The notes under the pieces are model-generated. The model saw nothing but the letters and a program-made list of their open reading frames with translations. It was not told where the DNA came from and made no database searches. Positions 16,939 through 24,642 of a stretch of DNA of 37,627 nucleotides are shown here, one piece after another (position 1 is the first letter of the stretch; each line of letters begins with the position of its first letter). This DNA comes from Bacteroidaceae bacterium (GTDB lineage: Bacteria; Bacteroidota; Bacteroidia; Bacteroidales; Bacteroidaceae). The DNA is taken from assembly GCA_017546505.1 (NCBI GenBank), contig JAFYWV010000013.1:1-37627 (forward strand), in the 5' to 3' direction. Made by a program: the position numbers and the translations under genes.

Positions 16939-17675
16939 GCGATGTTGTAATTTCTGTACGCGACCTGACAAAGCGTTTCGGCGACTTTACTGCCGTTGAC
17001 CGCATCTCGTTTGATGTGCACCGAGGCGAGATTTTTGGTTTCCTTGGTGCAAACGGAGCGGGCAAAACGACTGCTATGCGTATGCTCTGTGGTTTGAGCT
17101 ATCCCACATCGGGCAGCGGTACCGTTGCGGGATACGATGTGCGCACCGAAAGCGAGCAGATTAAGCGCCATATCGGCTATATGAGCCAGCGTTTTTCGCT
17201 CTACAACGACCTTACGGTGTGGGAGAATATTCGTCTGTTTGCGGGTATCTACGGTTTATCTAAAACACAAACCGAAGAGCGTGCCACAGAGTTGCTCGAC
17301 CGTCTGAATTTTTCATCCGAGCGTAATACTTTGGTTTGCTCTCTGCCACTCGGCTGGAAACAGAAACTATCGTTTGCCATTTCCACTATACACCGCCCCG
17401 AGGTTGTATTTTTGGACGAGCCTACGGGAGGTGTTGACCCTGTAACACGCCGTCAGTTTTGGGAGATGATATATGAGGCTGCGGATGGTGGCACTACCAT
17501 CTTTGTCACTACACACTATATGGACGAGGCGGAGTATTGTTCGCGCGTCTCGATTATGGTCGATGGCGAGGTACGGGCACTTGATACTCCAGCACGTCTG
17601 AAACAACAATTTGCCGCAGAGTCTATGGACGAGGTGTTCCGCACGCTGGCTCGTGGCGCACAGAGAGGAGAGTGA
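16935..17675 (+). CDS. ABC transporter ATPase, second of a pair
   Basis: A 246-residue ABC ATPase with Walker A GANGAGKTT, Walker B VVFLDEPTGGVD and the H-loop His in TTHYMDEAEYC. The signature region reads CSLPLGWKQKLSFA, so the canonical LSGG is degenerate (LPLG) here, whereas the partner ATPase keeps LSGG. The composite dimer would therefore have one normal and one altered site. The ATG at 16935 overlaps the previous stop by 4 bp; the frame is open further upstream inside the partner but has no motif there. It is followed 4 bp later by a permease. Confidence 0.93.
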   Translation: MSDVVISVRDLTKRFGDFTAVDRISFDVHRGEIFGFLGANGAGKTTAMRMLCGLSYPTSGSGTVAGYDVRTESEQIKRHIGYMSQRFSLYNDLTVWENIRLFAGIYGLSKTQTEERATELLDRLNFSSERNTLVCSLPLGWKQKLSFAISTIHRPEVVFLDEPTGGVDPVTRRQFWEMIYEAADGGTTIFVTTHYMDEAEYCSRVSIMVDGEVRALDTPARLKQQFAAESMDEVFRTLARGAQRGE

Positions 17676-17679
17676 GGCT

Positions 17680-18774
17680 ATGAAACAGAACTTTGGCTCA
17701 TTCGTAAAAAAGGAGTCGTTGCATATACTCCGTGATAAGCGTACGATGTTGGTCGTGATGCTTATCCCCGTAATGCTGATGACACTCTTCGGTTTTGCCA
17801 TTTCCACCGAGGTCAATAATATCAATGTGGCAGTTGTTGCTTCTGAGCGCACTGATGGAGTGCGTGATGCCGTTGAGCGACTATCGCAGAACGGATATTT
17901 TACCTTTAATGGTTACATCTCGCAAGATGAGATAGATTATTTTTTGCGTTCGGGCAAGGCGGGGGCGGTAGTGGTTTTTGCTTCGGACTATGACCGTCGT
18001 GTAGAGCAAACGGTTGCTGGCGTAGCGACAAAGCCAATTATCCAACTCATTGTCGATGCTTCGAATGTCAATACCGCAGCCTCTGCAACGTCTTATCTGC
18101 AAAATATCTTGCTCGGTACCGCCTCACAGCAGGCTATGTTTGAGACGCGAATGTTGTTTAACCCGCAGATGCGCTCGGCCTACAACTTCGTGCCAGGTAT
18201 TATGGGCCTGATTTTTATTCTTGTCTGTGCAATGATGACATCGGTGTCGATTGTGCGCGAAAAGGAGGTCGGCACGATGGAGGTACTTCTGGTTTCGCCC
18301 GTGCGCCCGGTGAAGATTATCTTCGCCAAGATGATACCATATTTTGCCATATCGTGCATTGTGCTTGTAACTATTATGCTTTTGGCGCGATACCTCCTTG
18401 GAGTGCCGATGTCGGGCGGTGTCGGGGGGATATTTTCACTCTCGCTGCTCTATTTGGCATTGTCGCTCTCGCTCGGACTTTTGGTATCGACCATTGCCAC
18501 CACACAGATGGCAGCGTTGCTCATCTCGGCTATGGTAATGATGATGCCGATACTGATGTTGTCTGGTATGCTGTTCCCGATTGAGAATTTGCCCAAATTC
18601 TTCCAAGTGGTATCGAATATTGTGCCTGCAAGGTGGTATATCGACGCTGTGCGAAAGATGATGATTCAGGGACTGCCGTTAGTGGCTGTATGGAAAAATT
18701 GTGTAATTCTGATTGGTATGACGGTGGCTATTCTCAGTGTATCACTCAAAAAGTTTAACGATAAATTGGAGTAA
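17680..18774 (+). CDS. ABC-2 type permease, first of a pair (YbhS-like)
   Basis: A 364-residue integral membrane protein of the ABC-2 class. One N-terminal transmembrane helix (VVMLIPVMLMTLFGFAI) is followed by a large periplasmic region of about 140 residues, then five C-terminal helices starting at VPGIMGLIFILVCAMM. Between them is SIVREKEVGTMEVLLVSPVRP, the conserved cytoplasmic REKExGTxExLLxSP coupling motif. This is the layout of YbhS/YbhR- and DrrB-type exporters. The ATG at 17680 gives a basic N-terminus; it lies 4 bp after the second ATPase and 2 bp before the second permease. Confidence 0.93.
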   Translation: MKQNFGSFVKKESLHILRDKRTMLVVMLIPVMLMTLFGFAISTEVNNINVAVVASERTDGVRDAVERLSQNGYFTFNGYISQDEIDYFLRSGKAGAVVVFASDYDRRVEQTVAGVATKPIIQLIVDASNVNTAASATSYLQNILLGTASQQAMFETRMLFNPQMRSAYNFVPGIMGLIFILVCAMMTSVSIVREKEVGTMEVLLVSPVRPVKIIFAKMIPYFAISCIVLVTIMLLARYLLGVPMSGGVGGIFSLSLLYLALSLSLGLLVSTIATTQMAALLISAMVMMMPILMLSGMLFPIENLPKFFQVVSNIVPARWYIDAVRKMMIQGLPLVAVWKNCVILIGMTVAILSVSLKKFNDKLE

Positions 18775-18776
18775 CT

Positions 18777-19880
18777 ATGAGAGCATTTATCGTACTCGTT
18801 CAGAAGGAGTTCTTGCAGATACGTCGCAACTCGTTCTTGCCGCGACTCATCATTGCCTTCCCGATACTTGTGATGTTGCTTATGCCGCTCATTATGACTA
18901 TGGATGTGCGTCAGGTGAATGTGGCCGTTGTCGATCTCGACCGCTCGACTACATCACGTCGCATAGCCTCTCATATCAGTGCCTCGGAGTACCTTACGCT
19001 GGCGCAGACCACTGCCGAATATCCATTTGCAATGGAGGCTTTGGAGCAGGGTCAGGTAGATGTCATAGTACAGATACCCGCAGATTTCGAGCGCGATATG
19101 ACTGTTGCCACGCCCGAGCGTATCAGCATAACCGCCAATGCAGTAAATGCTACAAAAGGGGGGATGGGGATGCAGTACGTTGTGCAGACCATAGCCCACA
19201 CACTATCCGAACTGCGTGGTGAGAAGAGCCCTGCCAAGCTGTCGGGGTTGGTAACTATTGAGAATCGCTATAATCCCACGCTCAACTACCGCTACTATAT
19301 GATTCCTGCGCTGATGATAATTCTCTTTATCTTGATTTGCGGTTTTCTGCCGGCATTGAGTATCGTGGGCGAGAAGGAGAACGGCACCATTGAACAGATA
19401 AACGTAACGCCTATCTCACGTTTTATGTTTATCCTCTCAAAACTTGTGCCGTATTGGCTTATCGGATTTTTTGTCGTGACGGTGGCTATGCTTGTGGCTC
19501 GATTGGTCTATGGCCTTACGCCCGTAGGCTCTATCGGAGCAATATACTTCGGGGCATTACTGTTTATCCTTACTATTTCGGGATTCAGCCTCACCATTGC
19601 CAACTTCTCGGAGACGATGCAGCAGACGATGTTTGTGATGTTCTTCTTTATAATGATCTTTATGCTGATGAGTGGCCTGCTTACTCCCATTGACTCAATG
19701 CCTATGTGGGCGCAACGTTTTACGCTGATACTGCCACCACGCTACTTCGTCGAGGTCCTCCGCTCGGTCTATTTGAAAGGAACAACAATTGTCGAACTGT
19801 GGACAAACTACGCCGCGCTAGGTGTTTTTGCTCTTATCTTCAACATCCTCGCTGCTCTTACCTATAAAAAGCAGGCGTAA
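18777..19880 (+). CDS. ABC-2 type permease, second of a pair (YbhR-like)
   Basis: A 367-residue homologue of the preceding permease. An N-terminal helix (RLIIAFPILVMLLMPLIM), a periplasmic domain with NVAVVDLDRSTTSR, and five C-terminal helices after YMIPALMIILFILICGF are visible. The coupling motif reads SIVGEKENGTIEQINVTPISR. It probably forms a heterodimeric channel with its neighbour. It is the last gene of the operon; no clear terminator follows, and a tyrS fragment begins within a few bases of its stop. Confidence 0.93.
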   Translation: MRAFIVLVQKEFLQIRRNSFLPRLIIAFPILVMLLMPLIMTMDVRQVNVAVVDLDRSTTSRRIASHISASEYLTLAQTTAEYPFAMEALEQGQVDVIVQIPADFERDMTVATPERISITANAVNATKGGMGMQYVVQTIAHTLSELRGEKSPAKLSGLVTIENRYNPTLNYRYYMIPALMIILFILICGFLPALSIVGEKENGTIEQINVTPISRFMFILSKLVPYWLIGFFVVTVAMLVARLVYGLTPVGSIGAIYFGALLFILTISGFSLTIANFSETMQQTMFVMFFFIMIFMLMSGLLTPIDSMPMWAQRFTLILPPRYFVEVLRSVYLKGTTIVELWTNYAALGVFALIFNILAALTYKKQA

Positions 19881-19884
19881 ATAA

Positions 19885-20091
19885 GCAACAGCAACTGACC
19901 TAATAACCGACCTTGATGCTGTCTTTGCTTCAAAGGGCGAGATGCGTAAACTTGTTCAGGGTAGTGTTTCAATAAACAAGAAGATGCTTGCTGTACTCGA
20001 CCAAATTATCAATTGTGAGAATTTGCTCAACGACAAGTATATACTTGTTCAGAAGGGTAAGAAGAACTATTATCTTATCATTGCAAAGTAA
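19885..20091 (+). pseudogene. tyrS: 3' fragment of a tyrosyl-tRNA synthetase gene (S4-like C-terminus)
   Basis: An open stretch of 68 codons ending in TAA at 20089 encodes the end of a Tyr[18 protein letters not shown] is the S4 RNA-binding motif that usually reads SKGEARRLVQGGGVSxN, and [18 protein letters not shown] is the characteristic C-terminus of bacterial TyrRS. The aminoacylation domain (HIGH and KMSKS regions) is absent: a stop at 19882 and then the permease gene lie directly upstream. The usual GGG is reduced to GS. The only internal ATG (19942) would give about 49 residues. It is a remnant left by a deletion, insertion or recombination; an intact tyrS must exist elsewhere in the genome. 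Confidence 0.75.
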
Positions 20092-20137
20092 TAGGGCAGA
20101 AACTCTGTTCTATTGAAAAAGTGGGAGTCTCACAGCT

Positions 20138-20168
20138 TTTTGCCAAAGCACGCTTGGCTTGCGATAAG
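20138..20168 (+). repeat. third, rearranged copy of the 12.8-kb palindromic repeat
   Basis: 20138-20153 (TTTTGCCAAAGCACGC) is the reverse complement of 12918-12933. 20151-20168 (CGCTTGGCTTGCGATAAG) equals 12901-12918 in direct orientation. The two pieces share CGC, so this copy joins an arm of the palindrome to its inner part. It lies between the tyrS remnant and the histidine kinase gene. Confidence 0.75.
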
Positions 20169-20175
20169 GCAGTGT

Positions 20176-21612
20176 TTACTTCCTGAGTGTAAACTCGAAT
20201 TTCAAACCACCACTCGGGCGGTTGGTAACGTTGATGTTTCCACCGTGGAATTGCACGGCGTGCTTCACAATTGCAAGCCCAAGCCCTGTGCCACCCATCT
20301 GGCGCGAACGCCCCTTGTCGACACGGTAGAACCGCTCGAACAGGCGTTGTAGCTGTTTCTCTTCAACACCGCAACCGTCATCCTCAAAAGTGATTTTGCA
20401 CAGCTTGTCGTTGTTCTCAATCAACGAAATGTAGATATTCCTGCCGCCTGAATAGGCAATGGCATTTTCTGTAAGGTTGCGGAATATTGAGCCAATCAGC
20501 GACAGGTTCCCATCAACAAATACCTGTTCTTTGAAATCGGTGTGCAGCTCAAAACGCTCGTTCTCGGGCATAATCTCAAGTTCTGCTGCAATTTCGTTTA
20601 TGATATTGTTTATCTCGACAGGTTCTTTACCAATCAGTTGGCTGCCGTCCTCCATTCGTGTAATGAGCGAGACGTCGCCCAACAGTCTACGCAGTCGCTC
20701 GTTGTTGGTATAGCATCGTTCTATAAGTTCCTGTCGTTTCTCTTCGCTAAGGTTAATGCCCGAAAGTAATGTCTCAAGGCACACTTGGATTGATGCGACA
20801 GGGGTTTTTAGTTCGTGATTTATATTGTTGGTGAGTTGTCGTTTTATGCGTATCTTCTCCTGCTCCTCTCGCAAAGTAGCCTCGTGGGCAATATCCCTGT
20901 CCTTTATGGTCTGTTGCCATTGTGTATATAGTTGTACAATGTGGTTGGAGATTGAGCCTAGCTCGTCGTTTGGGAACATCTCGCCGTCATCAAACGACTC
21001 GCCTTTTTCGGCCTTTGCCGCAAAACGGTTAAGTCGTTCAATATTCTTTCCCAATCTGCGTGTGGCAAAATAGACAAGAACGCTCATTGCAAGGCTTATT
21101 GACATCATTGTTCCCAAAAAGGTCCAGTCTGTCTTCAACAGTTCCTTCAGCGCATCGGATTGTGGTATGGCTGTGCGCACAACGAACTCCTTTCCGCGTG
21201 TTGCCGAATAGAAATATTCACGTCCGTCACTTGCCGATAGTCGTTCGGTGTTGTGTCCTTTTCCTTTCTTGAGCGCATCGGCCACCTCGGGGCGCAGACA
21301 GTGGTTGTCGAGTGAATCAACTGCGAGCATATTGTCATAGATGACTGTTCCGTCGAGTGAAATTATTGATATGCGCAAATCCTCAAATGGCAACGTGTGT
21401 GTGTTGACATACTCCTCAAACGATGGAGTATTTTCAATGGTCTGCAATAGAGTAGTGTTGTAGAGCTGCAACTGCGAGTTGAGAAATTCCGATTTATACT
21501 CTTTCTCTCTTATATACTGAAAACCTACAAAGCATAGTATGATACTCCAGAAAAACGCAAGCAGCATCAAAAACAGCCGCTTGTGGTATGATAACTTAAT
21601 CACGGAACCCAT
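20176..21612 (-). CDS. sensor histidine kinase, PhoR-like by context
   Basis: A 478-residue membrane kinase. Transmembrane helices at about residues 13-33 and 166-184 enclose a periplasmic sensor region of about 130 residues. A HAMP-like linker leads to HisKA with the phospho-acceptor His at about 266 (NNINHELKTPVASIQ). The ATP-binding domain has the N box RNLTENAIAYS, G1 DDGCGVEE, F box FERFYRVDKG and G2 GGTGLGLAIVKH. All catalytic motifs are intact. The ATG at 21612 overlaps the response regulator end by 17 bp; a GTG at 21603 is an alternative. The pair lies divergent from a porin-pst operon with PhoB-like sites, which suggests phosphate sensing, although E. coli PhoR itself has only a small periplasmic part. 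Confidence 0.9.
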   Translation of the reverse strand: MGSVIKLSYHKRLFLMLLAFFWSIILCFVGFQYIREKEYKSEFLNSQLQLYNTTLLQTIENTPSFEEYVNTHTLPFEDLRISIISLDGTVIYDNMLAVDSLDNHCLRPEVADALKKGKGHNTERLSASDGREYFYSATRGKEFVVRTAIPQSDALKELLKTDWTFLGTMMSISLAMSVLVYFATRRLGKNIERLNRFAAKAEKGESFDDGEMFPNDELGSISNHIVQLYTQWQQTIKDRDIAHEATLREEQEKIRIKRQLTNNINHELKTPVASIQVCLETLLSGINLSEEKRQELIERCYTNNERLRRLLGDVSLITRMEDGSQLIGKEPVEINNIINEIAAELEIMPENERFELHTDFKEQVFVDGNLSLIGSIFRNLTENAIAYSGGRNIYISLIENNDKLCKITFEDDGCGVEEKQLQRLFERFYRVDKGRSRQMGGTGLGLAIVKHAVQFHGGNINVTNRPSGGLKFEFTLRK

Positions 21613-22297
21613 AGCCAAATCCAGAACGTGTTACAATATATGAACCGTATGTACCTATTTTGGAACGCAGACGAGTGATGTTCACGTCTATGGTACGGTC
21701 GAGTACCACAACCTCATCACTCCATACACGGCTGAGAATCTGTTCGCGTGAGAGAATTTTTCCACGGTGCGAAATGAGATAGGCCAACAGCTCAAATTCT
21801 TTTTTTGCAAGTTTTACCTCTTCGCCATCTACCGTACAACGCTTGAACTCCATATCAAGTTGCAACCCCTCGACCTTCAGCACATTTGGTTTTTCGTTGG
21901 TTGCCGCCATAGCACTCTTTTGTCCCGATGTGCGGCGCAAAACGCTTTTCACCCTGGCAATCACATTGCGTACAGTATAGGGCTTCATAATATAATCGTC
22001 GGCACCAATGTTCAGCCCCATAACCATATCATCCTCGCTATCGCGAGCGGTGCAAAAAATTATAGGTATATCAGCTGTCGTTATATCGGCCTTCATCATT
22101 TTTGCCATTTTTATGCCACTTATTTCTCCCATCATAATATCAAGGAGAATGAGTGAATAGCTCTTGAGGTCAAGTGTCAGGGCTTCTTCGGCGCTGAATG
22201 CAATGTCCACATCGTATCCCTCGTTTTCAAGGTTCAACTTGAGCACCTCACATAGAGTCTCCTCATCGTCCACAATCAATATACGTTCTGTTGCCAT
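21596..22297 (-). CDS. OmpR/PhoB-family response regulator, PhoB-like by context
   Basis: A 233-residue regulator. The receiver domain (about 1-125) has the acidic pair D10-D11, phosphorylation site D53 (LILLDIMMGE), T82 in the CTAR segment and K104 in MKPYTVRN. The C-terminal winged helix (about 140-233) includes KKEFELLAYLISHRGKILSR and DRTIDVNITRLRSKIG, the recognition and wing region of PhoB-type proteins. It is the first gene of the minus-strand pair and the overlapping gene is its kinase. Two arrays of 11-bp-spaced half-sites in this window are its likely targets, because OmpR/PhoB proteins bind as head-to-tail dimers with about that spacing. Confidence 0.93.
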   Translation of the reverse strand: MATERILIVDDEETLCEVLKLNLENEGYDVDIAFSAEEALTLDLKSYSLILLDIMMGEISGIKMAKMMKADITTADIPIIFCTARDSEDDMVMGLNIGADDYIMKPYTVRNVIARVKSVLRRTSGQKSAMAATNEKPNVLKVEGLQLDMEFKRCTVDGEEVKLAKKEFELLAYLISHRGKILSREQILSRVWSDEVVVLDRTIDVNITRLRSKIGTYGSYIVTRSGFGYGFRD

Positions 22298-22319
22298 ATA
22301 CTCATATATTATCCTGTTG

Positions 22320-22327
22320 CAAAAATA
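22320..22327 (-). promoter_or_regulatory. candidate -7 element of the response regulator/kinase operon
   Basis: The minus strand reads TATTTTTG at 22327-22320, an exact TAnnTTTG match, 22 bp upstream of the response regulator ATG. No clear -33 TTTG is seen at the right distance; weak half-sites at 22354-22382 lie further upstream. Confidence 0.4.
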
Positions 22328-22390
22328 GGGAGAAAAACCGAACTTGTGATTACATCAACTGATATTTAATAAAAATGTAACATTTATTAC

Positions 22391-22441
22391 TGTAACAACC
22401 TTTCAACCGCTTCTTAACCTTTATGTAACATTTATGAAACC
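22391..22441 (+). promoter_or_regulatory. candidate Pho box: five direct half-sites at 11-bp spacing
   Basis: Half-sites begin at 22391 (TGTAACA), 22402 (TTCAACC), 22413 (CTTAACC), 22424 (TGTAACA) and 22435 (TGAAACC). Each is exactly 11 bp from the next; the shared core is NNNAAC(A/C). The last ends 9 bp before a -7 element, so the array takes the place of a -33 element, as for PhoB-activated class II promoters. It stands upstream of the porin-pst operon and beside a PhoB/PhoR-like pair. Confidence 0.7.
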
Positions 22442-22450
22442 TCTTCCCCA

Positions 22451-22458
22451 TACCTTTG
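22451..22458 (+). promoter_or_regulatory. -7 element of the porin-pst operon
   Basis: TACCTTTG is an exact TAnnTTTG match, starting 16 bp after the start of the last Pho half-site. It predicts a start near 22465 and a leader of about 95 nt before the porin ATG at 22561. No TTTG -33 is present at the usual distance, as expected for an activator-dependent promoter. Confidence 0.6.
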
Positions 22459-22560
22459 CCATCGAAAAGTTAAAGGGTAACAAATGCTATTGCGGGAGAA
22501 GGCTAGCATCTCAAGCAGCGGTATATGTTCTCTGTAAATAAGAAAACAATTTAAAAGACT

Positions 22561-23541
22561 ATGAAAACAAAATTTATTTTGGCGGGCATTTTGGCCTGCA
22601 TCGGTTTGACAGCTCAGGCACAGGAGGTAAAACGGGAAGAGCCTAAAGGTAAAGCAATCGTTCAGGTGTTCGGTAATTTGAACGCCGGTTTCAGCAGCGG
22701 CGATGTGAATGTCGGGTTTGATTTGGAACGTAGTTACATCGGTTACGAGTACAAGCTCGCTCAAGGCTTTTCTGTAAAAGGCGTAATGGATATAGGTAAA
22801 TCCAACGATGTCAGCGACTACCAACGTATTGCTTACATTAAGAATGCAATGCTTTCGTGGAAAACGGGAAATCTGACATTGAACGCAGGTTTAATCTCAA
22901 CCACTCAATTCAATTTTCAAGAGAAATTCTGGGGATACCGTTATATAATGAAATCTTTCCAGGATATGTATAAGTTCGGTAACAGTGCCGACTTGGGTAT
23001 TTCTGCCTCGTACAAATTTGCCGACTGGATATCTGCCGATGCTATAATCGTTAATGGCGAAGGCTATAAGAAGATACAGAAAGGCAACGGCTTCAACTAT
23101 GGTCTGGGTGCAACATTGACAGCTGTTAAAGGCTTTCAGATACGTCTGTATGGCGGCTTTAACGACAGCGGTGAGGGTGGCAAAGCCGGGGTGGTGAATA
23201 TGGCGGGTTTCATTGGCTATAAGCACGAGAATTTTACCCTTGGTGCAGAGTATAATCATATGCTCAATGCTTCGGGCAAGGAGGGTAATGACCAGTTCGG
23301 CTATTCGGTATTCGGCTCGGTGAATTTGCCAAAGAATGTATCATTGTATGCACGTTTCGATGATTTGTACTCAAAGGATAATTGGAATATATCAAAAGAT
23401 GAGCAGGCCGCTATTATAGGTGCGCAGTTCAAACTAGGAAAGTATGTCAAGCTTGCTCCTAACTTCAGAATGAACTTGCCAAAGGCCGAGGGTGCTGAAA
23501 ACAAGTATTCTGCATACGTCAGCTGTTACTTTGGGTTGTAA
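22561..23541 (+). CDS. outer-membrane porin, probably for phosphate uptake
   Basis: A 326-residue beta-barrel. It has a signal peptide (MKTKFILAGILACIGLTAQAQ) and then many amphipathic strands such as GFDLERSYIGYEYKLAQGFSV and MLSWKTGNLTLNAGLIST, ending in CYFGL. The style resembles OprO/OprP-type phosphate-selective porins, though shorter and without a certain match. Its position, 30 bp before pstS and behind a candidate Pho box, makes outer-membrane passage of phosphate the natural role. Selectivity is inference from context. Confidence 0.8.
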   Translation: MKTKFILAGILACIGLTAQAQEVKREEPKGKAIVQVFGNLNAGFSSGDVNVGFDLERSYIGYEYKLAQGFSVKGVMDIGKSNDVSDYQRIAYIKNAMLSWKTGNLTLNAGLISTTQFNFQEKFWGYRYIMKSFQDMYKFGNSADLGISASYKFADWISADAIIVNGEGYKKIQKGNGFNYGLGATLTAVKGFQIRLYGGFNDSGEGGKAGVVNMAGFIGYKHENFTLGAEYNHMLNASGKEGNDQFGYSVFGSVNLPKNVSLYARFDDLYSKDNWNISKDEQAAIIGAQFKLGKYVKLAPNFRMNLPKAEGAENKYSAYVSCYFGL

Positions 23542-23571
23542 AATAAATAATGTTTAAAATTCAGGATTATT

Positions 23572-24633
23572 ATGAAAAAGATTTTTTCGTCAATTGTGAC
23601 ATTGGCAGTTGCCCTCGCTATTACAGCTTGTGGCGGTAATTCAAACGATGGAGGCCGTAATGCTCAGGAACTCTCAGGAGCAGGTGCAACATTCCCTCTT
23701 CCGTTCTATAATGTAGTGTTTGAGAACTTTTCTCAGGTAAACGGTGATGCCGTTGCGTACGGAGGTATAGGTTCTGGTGGTGGTGTGCGTAACTTACGCG
23801 ACAAAATTGTTGATTTTGCAGGCAGTGACGCTTTCCTTTCCGATAAGGAGATGGCTGAAATGAATCCGGTAATCCATATTCCTACCTGTATGGGAGCTGT
23901 GGTTCTGGCATATAACCTTGACGGTGTAAGCGAACTCAAACTCTCGGGCGAGGTTATTGCCGACATTTTTGCAGGCAATATAAAGATGTGGAACGATGAG
24001 CGTTTGGTTGCTCTTAACCCCGATGCGACTCTTCCGGCTGAAGCTATCATCCCTGTTTATCGTTCAGACGGCTCTGGTACAACATTTGTGTTCACTGACT
24101 ATCTGACAAAGGTAAGCCCGATGTGGGCATCCAATTTCGGTGCCGGCAAGTCTGTCAACTTCCCTTCGGGTCAGGCAGCAAAGGGTAATCCCGGTGTGGC
24201 CGGTGTCATCAAGCAGACCAAGAACTCCATTGGTTATGTAGGCTCGGAGTATGCATTTGCTCAGAAGATTCCATACGCAAGAATCCGTAATTTGCGTGGT
24301 GAATTTGTTGAACCTAATGCTAATTCAATCTCTGCTGCCGCTTCGGGTGAAATCCCGGCTGATACTCGTTGTTCTATCACTAATTCTGATGCGGCAGGTG
24401 CTTATCCAATCTCAACCTTCACCTGGATGATTATCTACAAGGAACAGAATTACTCCGGCCGCTCAATGGAGCAGGCTGTGGCGACGCTTGACCTTTTGCG
24501 GTATATCCTCTCTGACGAGGCACAGAACATTACCTCTGAAGTACACTATGCACCGCTTCCTGCCAAGGCAAAGGAATTCAGTATAACAAATTTGAAGACC
24601 GTTACTTTTGACGGTGTGGCAATATTGCAATAA
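23572..24633 (+). CDS. pstS: phosphate ABC transporter substrate-binding lipoprotein
   Basis: A 353-residue periplasmic binding protein. MKKIFSSIVTLAVALAITAC gives a lipobox with Cys20, so it is membrane-anchored. Phosphate-site motifs are present: SGAGATFPLPFY near residue 37, GIGSGGGVRN (about 67-76), DFAGSDAFL, and YRSDGSGTTFVFTDYL (about 163-178). It captures phosphate and delivers it to PstCA. It lies 30 bp after the porin gene and 9 bp before pstC, without an internal promoter. Confidence 0.96.
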   Translation: MKKIFSSIVTLAVALAITACGGNSNDGGRNAQELSGAGATFPLPFYNVVFENFSQVNGDAVAYGGIGSGGGVRNLRDKIVDFAGSDAFLSDKEMAEMNPVIHIPTCMGAVVLAYNLDGVSELKLSGEVIADIFAGNIKMWNDERLVALNPDATLPAEAIIPVYRSDGSGTTFVFTDYLTKVSPMWASNFGAGKSVNFPSGQAAKGNPGVAGVIKQTKNSIGYVGSEYAFAQKIPYARIRNLRGEFVEPNANSISAAASGEIPADTRCSITNSDAAGAYPISTFTWMIIYKEQNYSGRSMEQAVATLDLLRYILSDEAQNITSEVHYAPLPAKAKEFSITNLKTVTFDGVAILQ

Positions 24634-24642
24634 CAGAGGTCT

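Noticed and set aside
20131-20170. Terminator for the histidine kinase operon
   Set aside because: GCCAA/TTGGC arms are only 5 bp and the minus strand has no U-run after them. The site is better explained as a repeat fragment.
20176-22297. Assignment of the two-component pair as RprX/RprY
   Set aside because: The kinase N-terminus is reminiscent of RprX-type kinases, but the regulator's receiver sequence does not look like RprY as I know it, and the pst context and Pho-like sites favour a PhoR/PhoB role.
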